From positions 1-64,000 of the forward strand of contig NZ_JBOITO010000040.1 in assembly GCF_050717635.1 (NCBI RefSeq): a stretch of 64,000 bases of DNA. The letters are read 5' to 3'. Position 1 is the first letter of the stretch. Each line of letters opens with the position of its first letter. The DNA is from Clostridium_AD sp050717635 (lineage in GTDB: Bacteria; Bacillota; Clostridia; Clostridiales; Clostridiaceae). The translations under genes were made by a program, and so were the position numbers. Below are positions 24,315 through 34,292 of this stretch, one piece after another. The notes beneath the pieces are model-generated. The model made no database searches. It was not told where the DNA came from and was given only the letters and a program-made list of their open reading frames with translations.

Positions 24315-26267
24315 CTACAATAGTAATTTATCAACAATTAGCTCTCCAGAATCGTCTATATAAGCATGTACATTTTTACTATCAATATCTAAAACGTATT
24401 CTCTAGCCCCTATAGTAAACCTAGTATTTGAATAAGCAACTTCTGCCCATATTTGACCATGGTTTTCAACAATAAGCTGAGTCGATACCCCCCCATGTCC
24501 ACCAACTGTTTTACATTTAATTTCTTTCCCGGCTTTTATAATTCCACCTCTGGCTACACTTTTATCTTTTTTGAATATCACACTATTGCTTGCACATATT
24601 TGTGATACATATTGTCCTTTTCCACTAAAGATTACATTACCTGAACTCTTAATTGTTGAATCTTGACAATAATCTAGAACTACATCCACAGGAAGAGTTA
24701 AATCTATTGTGAGGTTTACAATTTTATTGTCAATAATTGTAACAACATCATTTAATTCCTCATAATGTTCTATACTAAGAGGGCCTAAATTAAGTATTTT
24801 ATGTTTTATGATAAATATTAATGGATCCTCTTCACTTTCCGACTGTGACATTTGTTCAAGAACCTTAATTGATGTTTTAGGAAGTTTCTTAAATTTAGTT
24901 TCAAGCAAAATTTTAATTAATTCACCATCACTAGTATTTTTTTCTAAAAGGTTCATATCTTTAAGTTGACCTATTGAAGCAATTATTTTCCCTAGATCGT
25001 TTTTCATGCTCTTTAAATCGCACAAATATTCTTGAGTTAATACATCTTCTTTACCGGCAGAAACAGATGAATGAAATATATTGCCGCGTATTACAATATC
25101 TCCGTTAGCAGTAATTATCGCTTCTGCTACATTATCTTTAATTAAAATAGAATTACCCGATTCTACGCTCATTCCTTCGTGTACACTGCCATGGATAATT
25201 ATATCTCCTAAAAATTTAACATTCCCAGTTTTAAGTTCCACATCTCCATTTACTTCATAGGTTTTATAAACAAAAAAAGTACTTCCCTTAGCAGAGGGTC
25301 TACCTTCACTTGCTGCTACAACAGTACATGCATCTTTCATTTCAGCACCAGAACCAGCAGCTAATACTATTTTTTTGGCATTTTTAGCTTTTACAGCTTT
25401 CCCTGTAATATCCATTCCATCTTCTCCATCTGCTCCTGGATAAAGAATAGCTAAAACTTGTCCTTTTTCAACTGCATTAACGGTTCCTATGGCCTTATAG
25501 TCTACAATTTGTTCGGTTTCATAATTTTCAGAGTGTTCTTTGCTTGCCAAATCATACTTGATTTCAAGCCTGTCATCTATTTTCTTTATAGGCTCTTTTC
25601 CTTTTGCAATTAATAGTTCACAGGTTTCCATAGCTTCAGAACATTTTATAACTTCATCTTTTAAAATACCATATTTAATATTATGATTTATAAGTTCATT
25701 TTCAATTTCAAGTACAGTGAATTTCGGTGGTACAATTTCCTCTTTTTTTTCTATTTCTAAGGCAACTGAACTTGTGGCCTTCACATCTTTTAGTTTATAA
25801 GTAATCTTAGGTTCGTATATAATACTAATATAAGCTTCCATCTTATCTAAACTTGTCCTTAAATCCATCTTCCTTTTAGCTTCATCTTCTTTAATTAAAA
25901 CTTCTATAATACTTTCCGTGTATACAGGTGTACGGAGGTTTACACTTTCACCATCCACTGTTATCGTAAGATTATTTGTAGTAGAAATTAGTGCTGGCTT
26001 TCCACCTTGTTTAGGATCTTTTATAACAATTTCACCAAACAGAATTTCTATAGTTCCATTTATTTCTTCACTAGGTGTTTGTTTTTGTTTTAAGTAAGCT
26101 ATATCATCTATAGAAATCACAGCATGTTTCTTAAAAAAACCATTTTTCTCTTCTAGAATTGAATATTTAATCTTTTCTACTGGGATACCTAAACTAATAC
26201 TCGCATTTTGTAAACACTCTAAAACATTAGCCCCTTGAAAATTCTTAGTGCCTACTTTATCTATCAA
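24315..26267 (-). CDS. fapA: FapA/DUF342 flagellar assembly protein A-like
   Basis: A 650-residue FapA-type protein. The N-terminus (FQGANVLECLQNASISLGIP) resembles the Jag-N-like fold; residues about 95-270 match the FapA N-terminal region, and a long Gly/Val-rich beta-helix (about 275-410, then 530-640) matches DUF342. A coiled coil interrupts it at about 420-480. FapA has been linked to polar flagellar placement in Vibrio. The start appears to be TTG at 26267, 5 nt after GAGGTGG; no ATG is suitably placed. It heads the chemotaxis operon. Confidence 0.85.
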   Translation of the reverse strand: MIDKVGTKNFQGANVLECLQNASISLGIPVEKIKYSILEEKNGFFKKHAVISIDDIAYLKQKQTPSEEINGTIEILFGEIVIKDPKQGGKPALISTTNNLTITVDGESVNLRTPVYTESIIEVLIKEDEAKRKMDLRTSLDKMEAYISIIYEPKITYKLKDVKATSSVALEIEKKEEIVPPKFTVLEIENELINHNIKYGILKDEVIKCSEAMETCELLIAKGKEPIKKIDDRLEIKYDLASKEHSENYETEQIVDYKAIGTVNAVEKGQVLAILYPGADGEDGMDITGKAVKAKNAKKIVLAAGSGAEMKDACTVVAASEGRPSAKGSTFFVYKTYEVNGDVELKTGNVKFLGDIIIHGSVHEGMSVESGNSILIKDNVAEAIITANGDIVIRGNIFHSSVSAGKEDVLTQEYLCDLKSMKNDLGKIIASIGQLKDMNLLEKNTSDGELIKILLETKFKKLPKTSIKVLEQMSQSESEEDPLIFIIKHKILNLGPLSIEHYEELNDVVTIIDNKIVNLTIDLTLPVDVVLDYCQDSTIKSSGNVIFSGKGQYVSQICASNSVIFKKDKSVARGGIIKAGKEIKCKTVGGHGGVSTQLIVENHGQIWAEVAYSNTRFTIGAREYVLDIDSKNVHAYIDDSGELIVDKLLL

Positions 26268-26338
26268 TTATACCACCTCTTTCTATATTGAAATTATACC
26301 ATGATTTATCCTTATATTTGTGTATAATACAAGATGTT

Positions 26339-27223
26339 TTATTTATTTATCGTCTTATTCGAAAGAAACTTTATAAATTTCTTTTTATCTTGATTTAATT
26401 CAACATCAAATCCTACCATTATTGAATTTATAATAGGATTTTGTGATGAATTAAAAGAGTACTCATCCACACTTTTTATTGGTAATACCTTTGGTGAGGT
26501 CCCTGAAATAAACAAACCCGTTAAATCCTTTAAATCACTTTCATGGATATCGTCTTCTTTAAAGTTTAAATTTAAATTCTTACAAACTTTTATAATAAAT
26601 TGTCTTGTGATACCTGGAAGCACTTTTAAAACCTTTGAAGTTACTACAGTAGTTCCCCTTATCATGAAAATATTTGATTTACTACCTTCAGTAATAAGCC
26701 CCTGATTGTCTATAAGAATTGCCTCATATGCCTTTGTATTTGCAATCTCTCTGTTTACACCCTCTCTAAAAGCACTATCAATAACTTTAGCATTTGGATT
26801 ACTACGTTCGCCATGATATGTAATGGTTTTCACACCTTTTTCATATTGCTCCCGTGAGGGATAGTCATGTGGAATAAAATAAGCTAAGAATGTTTCACTG
26901 AAAGTATTACTATTTTCACCTTTCACCTCTGTTGGGTCATAATTTATAATTAATTTTAAATTTTCATTTTGAGCACTATTTATATCTATTAATTTAATAA
27001 TTCCATCTATAATTTCATCCCTTGTAATATGGGGACTATATTTCATAATGCTTGCAGAGTTTTCTAGCCTATCTAGATGTTCCATAAGAAAAATCGGAAT
27101 TCCATCACTTACTCTTATAACTTCATATAAGGTTTTACCTTCACTCTTATAATAGCCATCGAATTCTGCACTGTTTTTAATTTCTTCTCCCAATAAAAAA
27201 TATGAATTTGTACACTTTTCCAT
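26339..27223 (-). CDS. PLP-dependent class IV aminotransferase
   Basis: A 294-residue fold-type IV PLP enzyme (aminodeoxychorismate lyase, D-amino acid or branched-chain transaminase group). Proposed Schiff-base Lys is K146 (NAKVIDS), 33 residues before E179 in ITEGSKSNIF; the cofactor phosphate loop is LPGITRQ (about 214-220). Substrate cannot be read from sequence, and no folate or branched-chain genes are nearby. It is separated from fapA by 71 nt with promoter-like sequence. Confidence 0.85.
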   Translation of the reverse strand: MEKCTNSYFLLGEEIKNSAEFDGYYKSEGKTLYEVIRVSDGIPIFLMEHLDRLENSASIMKYSPHITRDEIIDGIIKLIDINSAQNENLKLIINYDPTEVKGENSNTFSETFLAYFIPHDYPSREQYEKGVKTITYHGERSNPNAKVIDSAFREGVNREIANTKAYEAILIDNQGLITEGSKSNIFMIRGTTVVTSKVLKVLPGITRQFIIKVCKNLNLNFKEDDIHESDLKDLTGLFISGTSPKVLPIKSVDEYSFNSSQNPIINSIMVGFDVELNQDKKKFIKFLSNKTINK

Positions 27224-27260
27224 ATATATTTCCCCTTCGTTATTCTATTATTTTTATTTG

Positions 27261-27905
27261 TTATTTCCATTTTAAAATTTCTATTTTATCGTGTGTTTTC
27301 TTAAAGTTTATTAAATATGGATGCCCCACTAAGTTGAAAAGTGGCAGATCTGATAGAGAATCAGAGTACATATATGAACCTTCAAAATCAACCTGAATAT
27401 TTTCTTCCTTTAGTACCTCTTTTAATCTTATTACTTTTTCCTCGCCTTTGCAATTTTCTCCAATAATTTCATTTCTATGAAAGCCGCCATCAGTCAAAAA
27501 CCTAGTTCCTATTACCTTGTCAACTTCCTTTATATTATATAGTTCACACAAATAGAATTCTGCAGAAGCTGAGATCAAATAAATCTTGTACCCCTGTGCC
27601 TTCATCTTTTTAATGGTGTCAATAGCATCCTTGTATAATATTTTACTTAATCGTGTTTCATAAAATTCACTTACGATTTTCTTCATTTCCTCTTCCTCTA
27701 TACCGTCAATAAATCTTATAAAAATTTTCTTCAATTTTGAAGCATCATATATCTTAAAAGCGTAAAATATAGATGAAAATATACTTTCAGGTAAATATTT
27801 TATTAGTCTACGATTTTTTTTCATCATAAATAGATAAAACTCTACTAATGTTTCTCGTTTAGTTAGAGTGTAATCCACATCAAAAATAGCCAATTTTTCT
27901 TTCAT
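27261..27905 (-). CDS. HAD superfamily (subfamily IB) phosphatase
   Basis: A 214-residue hydrolase with HAD motif I DVDYTLT (nucleophile D9 and acid D11), motif II ISASAEF (about 112) and motif III/IV YSDSLSDLPLF near 182-192. The SerB-like IB group includes phosphoserine and lipid-phosphate phosphatases; substrate unknown. Start ATG 27905 follows GAGGAGAACTT; an upstream ATG at 27929 has no RBS. Confidence 0.88.
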   Translation of the reverse strand: MKEKLAIFDVDYTLTKRETLVEFYLFMMKKNRRLIKYLPESIFSSIFYAFKIYDASKLKKIFIRFIDGIEEEEMKKIVSEFYETRLSKILYKDAIDTIKKMKAQGYKIYLISASAEFYLCELYNIKEVDKVIGTRFLTDGGFHRNEIIGENCKGEEKVIRLKEVLKEENIQVDFEGSYMYSDSLSDLPLFNLVGHPYLINFKKTHDKIEILKWK

Positions 27906-27985
27906 AAGTTCTCCTCTCTTAAAAAACATATTAATATTGTTATTATTACCATAAGCTTACTATTAATGCTTTTTAAAAAAACTTT

Positions 27986-28020
27986 AAAAAGAGCCGATGC
28001 ATATGCAACGACTCTTTTAT
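27986..28020. terminator. bidirectional terminator
   Basis: AAAAGAG(C/T)CG arms around TGCATATGCA, with A and T flanks, lie between the HAD gene and the DUF1292 gene. On the minus strand the tail is TTTTTAAAG. Confidence 0.8.
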
Positions 28021-28024
28021 AAAA

Positions 28025-28423
28025 TTATTTTTCTTCTTTAATCATTTTTTCGTAATATGCAGTTACTTCTGCAAATTCTTCATCTTCAGGAATAACGAGT
28101 TCTCCTGTTTCTTCATCTCCAACTACCTTGAAAAGATAAATTGAATCATCCTCAGGATTTTGAACTAACGCAAATTCATTATCTTTATAAGTAAATCCAT
28201 CTACTACTTCACATGGAATTACATTACCATTTTCATCCTCTAAATCTACTGTTAATGCTTCGCCTTCTCCTTCTCCGCAACCACAACCACAACCTTCATC
28301 GTCATGCTCATGACCTCCGCATCCACAACCTTCATTTTCATTGCTTCCACATCCGCATCCTTGGCTTTCTATTTCATTTTCTTCTTCGTTACAACCGCAT
28401 CCGCAATTTTTCTCTTCATTCAT
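28025..28423 (-). CDS. DUF1292 protein with Cys/His-rich N-terminal extension
   Basis: A 132-residue acidic protein. The C-terminal half (about 55-130; LEDENGNVIPCEVVDGF, DDSIYLFKVVGDEETGELV) is DUF1292, a small beta-rich Firmicutes family without known function. The N-terminal 50 residues contain repeated GCGCG clusters (NCGCGCN, GCGCGSNENEGCGCGGHEHDDEGCGCGCG), at least 14 cysteines plus histidines. This looks like a metal-binding segment. RBS AGGAGGT. Confidence 0.85.
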   Translation of the reverse strand: MNEEKNCGCGCNEEENEIESQGCGCGSNENEGCGCGGHEHDDEGCGCGCGEGEGEALTVDLEDENGNVIPCEVVDGFTYKDNEFALVQNPEDDSIYLFKVVGDEETGELVIPEDEEFAEVTAYYEKMIKEEK

Positions 28424-28538
28424 AATGTAATACCTCCTATTTTGAGTATGTTATAATTTTACCCTTAATTATACTATTTTAAAAGGGTTTTTTGAATTAT
28501 TTTTATTAAATTATTGTTAAGTTTTTAATATAATCTAA

Positions 28539-28580
28539 AATTCAAAAGAAGATAGAATTTAATCTATCCTCCTTTGAATT
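28539..28580 (-). terminator. nifJ terminator
   Basis: Arms with AATTCAAA...GATAGA and TCTATC...TTTGAATT (some G-U and bulges) form a long hairpin 15 nt after the nifJ stop. The minus-strand tail is T-rich. Confidence 0.7.
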
Positions 28581-28594
28581 CATAATTCTAAAAA

Positions 28595-31500
28595 TTATTT
28601 TTGGTTAGCAAGTTTTTTGTAACCTTCTAATCTTTCCATAGCTTCTTTTTCTGTTTTAATAAATAATTCTTCTGCTATTTCTGGATATACTTTTGCAAGT
28701 GATGAGTATCTTACTTCACCCATTAAGTATTCTCTAAATGATGTAGTTGGCTCTTTAGAATCTAATATAAATGGATTCTTTCCTGCTTCTTTGAGTTCTG
28801 GATTAAATCTAAACATACCCCAGTATCCTGATTCAACAGCTCTCTTAGTTTCAAGTTGTGTACAACCCATTCCAACTTTGAGGCCATGATTGATACATGG
28901 TGCATAAGCAATTATAAGTGATGGTCCTTTATATGCTTCTGCTTCTTTTATAGCTTTTAGTGTTTGATTTTTATCAGCACCCATTGCTATTTGAGCAACA
29001 TAAACATAACCATAGCTCATTGCCATCATACCTAAATCTTTTTTCTTAGTTCTCTTTCCAGTTGCAGCAAATTTAGCTATAGCAGCTGTTGGAGTAGATT
29101 TTGAAGCTTGACCTCCAGTATTTGAATACACTTCTGTATCCATTACAAATATATTTACATCTTCGCCAGATGCAAGTACATGGTCAACTCCGCCGTATCC
29201 AATATCATAAGCCCAACCGTCTCCACCAAATATCCATTGAGACTTCTTGATTAAATGATCTTTTATACTAAACATTTCTTTTAGTGCTTCACTACTATCT
29301 TTTTCAGCAGTTAATAGTGGTAATAATTTAGATGTTGCAGTTTTTGAACCCTCTGAATCATCTTTGTTTTCTATCCATTCATTAAGTGCTGCTTTTAATT
29401 CTTTGCTTGTGTTTGATGTTAATGCTTCAACAGCTAACATTTCAACCTTATCTCTTAATTGCATAGTTGCAAGGTACATTCCAAGTCCAAATTCAGCATT
29501 ATCTTCAAATAATGAATTGGCCCAAGCAGGTCCTTTACCACATTCATTAACTGTATATGGTGAAGCTGGTGAACTTCCTCCCCAAATTGATGAACATCCT
29601 GTAGCATTAGCTATAAGCATTCTATCACCAAATAATTGAGTAATAAGTCTAGCATATGGTGTTTCTCCACATCCAGCACAAGCTCCGCTGAATTCCATCA
29701 ATGGTTGTTCAAATTGGCTTCCTTTAACAGTTGCTGTTCCCATTGGGTTTTCTTTTTTAGTTAATGATAGTTCAAATTCCCAATTTTCTATTTTTGATTC
29801 TTGAGTTGCAATTGGTTTCATAATTAATGCTTTTTCTTTTGCTGGACATACTTCTGCACAATTACCACAACCAGTACAATCTTCTAAACTAATACCAATA
29901 GTGAAATTAAGACCTTCAAATTTCTTTCCACCAGCAGCTTTTTTACTTTCATAACTAGCTGGAGCATTCTTAATTTCTTCATCAGTTGCTAAGAATGGTC
30001 TTATTACAGCATGTGGGCATACATATGCACATTGATTACATTGTATACATTTATCTACCTGCCACTCTGGTACATTAACAGCAATACCTCTCTTCTCGAA
30101 TGCAGCTGTTCCTGGTACTATACTTCCATCTTCTATTCCAACAAATGCTGAAACAGGAAGTGAATCTCCTTCTTGTCTGTTCATTACATCAGCAATATTC
30201 TTAATGAAATCTGGTCTAACTTTATTTGAAGTTTCAGTTGTATCTTTAGCATTTTTCCAGCTTTCTGGTACATTTATCTTAACAACTGATTCAATTCCTC
30301 TGTCTATTGCAGCATTGTTCATATTAACGACTTTTTCACCCTTTTTACCGTAAGATGTAACAACTGCTTGCTTAAGATACTTAACTGCATCTTCTGCTGG
30401 TATAATGTCAGCTAGTTTAAAGAACGCTGATTGCATTATCATGTTTGTTCTTCCACCAAGACCTATGGATTGAGCTATACCAACTGCGTCAATTATGTTG
30501 AAGTTAATATTGTGATTTGCAATATATCTCTTCATTGTCGCTGGTAAATATTTCTCTAACTCTTCCATATTCCATATGCAGTTTAATAAGAATGTTCCAT
30601 TATCTTTAATTCCTTTTAGAACATCATATTTATTTACATAAGACTGGTTACCGCAAGCAACATAGTTTGCAGCTGTAATTAAGTATGGTGATTTTATAGC
30701 TTTCTTACCGAATCTTAAGTGAGAAACAGTTATTCCACCAGATTTTTTAGAATCATATGCAAAGTATGCTTGAGCAAACATATCTGTATGATCTCCTATT
30801 ATTTTTATAGCACTCTTGTTAGCTCCAACAGTACCATCTGATCCAAGTCCCCAGAATTTACATTCTTTAGTGCCCTCTGGAGTTGTTGTTACAGTTTCTC
30901 CAATAGAAAGTGATGTGTTAGTAACGTCATCTACTATACCTACAGTGAATCCTGTTTTAGGTGAATCTGCTTTTAATGAATCATATACAGCAACAATGTG
31001 AGCTGGAGTAGTATCTTTTGAACCGAGTCCATATCTTCCACCAACTATAATTGGTCTAATTGCTTTATCAAAATAAGCATTTCTTACATCTTGGAATAAT
31101 GGTTCTCCAATAGATCCTGGTTCTTTAGTTCTGTCAAGTACAGATATTTTTTTAACTGTAGATGGTATGTATTTGAAGAAGTGGTCTAATGAGAATGGTC
31201 TGTAAAGATGTACTTTAAGTACTCCAACCTTTTCTCCTTTTGCCATTAAGTAATCTATAGTTTCTTCAATTGTATCACAAGCTGATCCCATTGCTATTAT
31301 CATCCTATCTGCATCAGGTGCACCATAGTAATTAAATAAATGGTAGTCAGTTCCGATTAATGAATTAATTTTTCCCATGTAATTTTCAACTTTTTCTGGA
31401 AGAGCATCATAGTATCTGTTTGCTGCTTCTCTTCCTTGGAAATAAATATCTGGGTTTTGTGCTGTTCCACGAGTTACAGGGTGCTCTGGGTTCATCGCAT

Positions 31501-32113
31501 TATTTCTAAATGCTTCTACTGAGTCTTTATTTATAAGACTTCCTAATGTTTCGTAATCCCATATTTGAATTTTTTGTATTTCATGAGAAGTTCTAAATCC
31601 ATCAAAGAAACTTACAAAAGGAATTTTACCTTCAATTGCTGATAAATGAGCAACTGGGGATAAGTCCATAACTTCCTGTACTGAACCTGATGCAAGTATT
31701 GCACATCCTGTTTGTCTAGTAGCCATTACATCTTGATGATCCCCAAAAATATTAAGAGCATGAGTAGCAAGTGATCTAGCAGCTACATGGAATACTCCTG
31801 GTAGAAGTTCTCCTGCTATTTTATACATATTAGGAATCATTAGTAGTAATCCTTGAGAAGAAGTAAATGTAGTAGTTAGTGCTCCTGCTTGAAGCGAACC
31901 GTGAACTGTTCCTGCTGCTCCAGCTTCTGATTGCATCTCCACAATTTTAAGTACTTGACCAAATACATTTTTTGTACCTTTTGCTGCCAATTCATCACAA
32001 TATTCAGGCATGTTTGAAGATGGTGTTATAGGATAAATTGCTGCCACATCAGTAAATGCATAGGCAACGTGTGCTGCTGCTGTATTACCATCCATAGTTT
32101 TCATTTTTCTCAT
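28595..32113 (-). CDS. nifJ: pyruvate:ferredoxin (flavodoxin) oxidoreductase
   Basis: A 1172-residue single-chain PFOR that converts pyruvate and CoA to acetyl-CoA and CO2, passing electrons to ferredoxin or flavodoxin. In order: pyrimidine-binding domain (1-250), domain II/III, two ferredoxin-type clusters (CIQCNQCAYVCP at 689-700; CTGCGNCAEVCP at 746-757), proximal cluster cysteines C812, C815, C840 and C1073, and the TPP motif GDGWAYD (964-970) with NTGGQASKSTP. Length matches clostridial enzymes. It is a stand-alone gene with its own leader; the flavodoxin at 32301-32726 is a plausible acceptor. Confidence 0.98.
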   Translation of the reverse strand: MRKMKTMDGNTAAAHVAYAFTDVAAIYPITPSSNMPEYCDELAAKGTKNVFGQVLKIVEMQSEAGAAGTVHGSLQAGALTTTFTSSQGLLLMIPNMYKIAGELLPGVFHVAARSLATHALNIFGDHQDVMATRQTGCAILASGSVQEVMDLSPVAHLSAIEGKIPFVSFFDGFRTSHEIQKIQIWDYETLGSLINKDSVEAFRNNAMNPEHPVTRGTAQNPDIYFQGREAANRYYDALPEKVENYMGKINSLIGTDYHLFNYYGAPDADRMIIAMGSACDTIEETIDYLMAKGEKVGVLKVHLYRPFSLDHFFKYIPSTVKKISVLDRTKEPGSIGEPLFQDVRNAYFDKAIRPIIVGGRYGLGSKDTTPAHIVAVYDSLKADSPKTGFTVGIVDDVTNTSLSIGETVTTTPEGTKECKFWGLGSDGTVGANKSAIKIIGDHTDMFAQAYFAYDSKKSGGITVSHLRFGKKAIKSPYLITAANYVACGNQSYVNKYDVLKGIKDNGTFLLNCIWNMEELEKYLPATMKRYIANHNINFNIIDAVGIAQSIGLGGRTNMIMQSAFFKLADIIPAEDAVKYLKQAVVTSYGKKGEKVVNMNNAAIDRGIESVVKINVPESWKNAKDTTETSNKVRPDFIKNIADVMNRQEGDSLPVSAFVGIEDGSIVPGTAAFEKRGIAVNVPEWQVDKCIQCNQCAYVCPHAVIRPFLATDEEIKNAPASYESKKAAGGKKFEGLNFTIGISLEDCTGCGNCAEVCPAKEKALIMKPIATQESKIENWEFELSLTKKENPMGTATVKGSQFEQPLMEFSGACAGCGETPYARLITQLFGDRMLIANATGCSSIWGGSSPASPYTVNECGKGPAWANSLFEDNAEFGLGMYLATMQLRDKVEMLAVEALTSNTSKELKAALNEWIENKDDSEGSKTATSKLLPLLTAEKDSSEALKEMFSIKDHLIKKSQWIFGGDGWAYDIGYGGVDHVLASGEDVNIFVMDTEVYSNTGGQASKSTPTAAIAKFAATGKRTKKKDLGMMAMSYGYVYVAQIAMGADKNQTLKAIKEAEAYKGPSLIIAYAPCINHGLKVGMGCTQLETKRAVESGYWGMFRFNPELKEAGKNPFILDSKEPTTSFREYLMGEVRYSSLAKVYPEIAEELFIKTEKEAMERLEGYKKLANQK

Positions 32114-32147
32114 TTAATATACCTTCTTTCATTAAATAGTATTGCTC

Positions 32148-32264
32148 AGATAAAAGCTTAATTGAGACATTTTTACGCTTAGTTTTTAGTTTGACCATAT
32201 AAAGAGCTTTTATCCAAATTGAAATAACCTTATGTACAAGATAATTTGCTCACAAATTATCTTT
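32148..32264 (-). promoter_or_regulatory. structured leader/intergenic hairpins upstream of nifJ
   Basis: Two inverted repeats lie in the 187-nt gap before nifJ. GATAAAAGCTT near 32149-32159 pairs with AGCTTTTATC near 32203-32213 across about 45 nt. A compact perfect stem AAGATAATTTG/CAAATTATCTT spans 32239-32264. The latter could be the flavodoxin terminator but lacks a minus-strand T run. Role unproven; no known riboswitch recognised. Confidence 0.4.
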
Positions 32265-32300
32265 TCTTTACATAGTCACAAGAATTTATATAATTAAATG

Positions 32301-32726
32301 CTATTTTACCAAACTTTTTCCCATTTCTTCTGCTAGTACTAATTGCTCATTAGTAGGTGCTTCGTTAACAGTTAAACTTTGAACAACATTAAATTGGTAA
32401 TCTTTCATTAAACTTATCCATTTGTTCATAAATTCTCCGTCATCCCAACCATAAGATCCAAATAATCCTGTAACTTTATTTTGGACTGGAATTAATTTGA
32501 ATTTTTCAATATAAGGTTGCATTTCATGTTGCTCAATCCTATTGTTATCCATTGATGGGCTTCCAAAGGCAACCGCATCTGCTGAAGTTACATCTTCCAC
32601 AGTAGCTTCACTAACTAGTTTAATTAGTACCTGTGCACCTGCTTCTTTTGCTCCTTTAGCTACATGATTTGCCAAAACTTCAACATTTCCACCATTGCTC
32701 CAATAAATTATTGCCAATTTTTTAAT
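32301..32726 (-). CDS. flavodoxin
   Basis: A 141-residue FMN electron carrier. The phosphate-binding loop is YWSNGGNVE (near residues 7-15), with SPSMDNN near 54-61 and GSYGWDDGE near 86-94 for the isoalloxazine loops. No ATG or well-spaced TTG exists at the N-terminus. The family-like start KKLAIIYW is preceded by ATT at 32726, 5 nt after GAGGTGA, so AUU initiation is proposed; GTG at 32735 overlaps the SD. Located upstream of nifJ on the same strand. Confidence 0.9.
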   Translation of the reverse strand: MKKLAIIYWSNGGNVEVLANHVAKGAKEAGAQVLIKLVSEATVEDVTSADAVAFGSPSMDNNRIEQHEMQPYIEKFKLIPVQNKVTGLFGSYGWDDGEFMNKWISLMKDYQFNVVQSLTVNEAPTNEQLVLAEEMGKSLVK

Positions 32727-32897
32727 TACAATCACCTCACGAATTTATATTAGTAGATAGTTTTTAATACCCTTTAATTATACATCAAAAATAAAAACAT
32801 TCAAGTTTATTTGTTGTAAATATTCCAATATGGGCTAAGATTTTCATCATAATGTATAAAATAACTAAATTCTTCTAAATTCTTCTTTTAAATGTAT

Positions 32898-34292
32898 TTA
32901 TTGATTCAAATTATACTTTTCATTACTCTTAACTATTACAGAATCGTATTTCTTCAAATCCAAAAGTTCCTTAAAACACTTTTGAGAATCTGCATCCCCG
33001 TGTACCAGGAAAACCTTTTTAGGTTTTATCACAATATTTTCTAGAAAGTTAAACAAGCCATTTCTATCTGCATGACCAGAAAGCCCTTGCAAATTATATA
33101 TTTTTGCTGCCACTGAAATATCTTCCCCGAAAATTTTAACCGTCTTATTTCCATCTAAAATCCTTCTACCTAAGGTACCCTCTGCTTGATATCCTACAAA
33201 TACCAGTGAATTTTCACTTTTCCACAAATTATGCTTTAAATGATGTTTTATTCTGCCTGCATCACACATTCCACTGCTTGATATGATAATCATTCCCGTT
33301 TCTATATCATTCAGCTTCATAGACTCCTCCGCTGAGTGCGTAAAAGTAAGTCCTTTAAACTTCAGTACATTACTATCATGTTTTTGATACTCCTTTGCAT
33401 CAGCATCGAAATATTCTGTATTACTTTCAAAAATTCTCGTTGCTTTTTCTGCAAGAGGGCTATCCACATAAACACTACAGTTTTTAATAATATCTTCTTC
33501 AACATACATATTAAGCGCATATAGTACTTCTTGCGTTCTTCCCACTGCAAAAGATGGGATTATAACATTTCCACCTCTATCAAAAGTTTCTTTTATTATA
33601 TTAGCTAACTCTTTTAATACATCTTCTAATTTACTATGTACCTTATCACCATAAGTAGTCTCCATAATTACATAGTCTGCACTATCTATAATTGTAGGAT
33701 CATTTATTAGTGGTATATTTAAATTTCCTAAATCACCACTATAAACAAGTTTTACTGGTTTTTCATTTTCTTCTTTTATTTCTAGTTCGGTAATAGCTGA
33801 CCCAAGTAAATGACCTGCGTCCTTTAAAACAATTGACAACCCGCAAAAGGGCTTTATTTCCTCATTATAATTATAACCTTTAAAAAGTTTTATACATTCT
33901 TCTGCTATTTTTGAAGTATACAATGGTTCTTTCAGCAGTAGGCCTTTCTTTTCAAGTTTCTTATTTTCCCACTGAACTTCCATCTCTTGAATATGTCCAC
34001 TATCGGGTAGCATAACACTACATAACTCCAATGTAGCTTTGCTACAAATTATTTCACCACCAAATCCATTCTTATATAATAGTGGAATTCTACCACTATG
34101 ATCTATGTGAGCATGGGACAATATCACTAAATCTATATCCTTTGGATCAAACCCAAAACCTTCATTTTTACCTTGGTCTCCATCTTTTCCTTGGTATAAC
34201 CCACAATCCAGTAGAATAGTTTTGTCTCGTAACCTTAGAATATGACATGAACCTGTAACACACTGCGCGGCACCAAAAAATTCAAGTTCCAT
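32898..34292 (-). CDS. beta-CASP metallo-beta-lactamase RNase-like protein
   Basis: A 464-residue MBL-fold hydrolase with the HAHIDH zinc motif (H60-H65), GHLLGSA, YSGDLGN, the beta-CASP insertion (FAVGRTQE, YVDSPLA) and the C-terminal SGMCDAGRI and LSGHAD motifs. This is the CPSF73/YSH1-like RNA-processing group, distinct from RNase J. It probably cleaves RNA in the cytoplasm; target unknown. RBS AGGAGGA; ends without an obvious terminator. Confidence 0.92.
   Translation of the reverse strand: MELEFFGAAQCVTGSCHILRLRDKTILLDCGLYQGKDGDQGKNEGFGFDPKDIDLVILSHAHIDHSGRIPLLYKNGFGGEIICSKATLELCSVMLPDSGHIQEMEVQWENKKLEKKGLLLKEPLYTSKIAEECIKLFKGYNYNEEIKPFCGLSIVLKDAGHLLGSAITELEIKEENEKPVKLVYSGDLGNLNIPLINDPTIIDSADYVIMETTYGDKVHSKLEDVLKELANIIKETFDRGGNVIIPSFAVGRTQEVLYALNMYVEEDIIKNCSVYVDSPLAEKATRIFESNTEYFDADAKEYQKHDSNVLKFKGLTFTHSAEESMKLNDIETGMIIISSSGMCDAGRIKHHLKHNLWKSENSLVFVGYQAEGTLGRRILDGNKTVKIFGEDISVAAKIYNLQGLSGHADRNGLFNFLENIVIKPKKVFLVHGDADSQKCFKELLDLKKYDSVIVKSNEKYNLNQ

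Noticed and set aside
32239..32264. Rex-type redox operator before nifJ
   Set aside because: The TTTGTGAGCAAATT core is not the TTGTGA...TCACAA consensus; only a hairpin is claimed.
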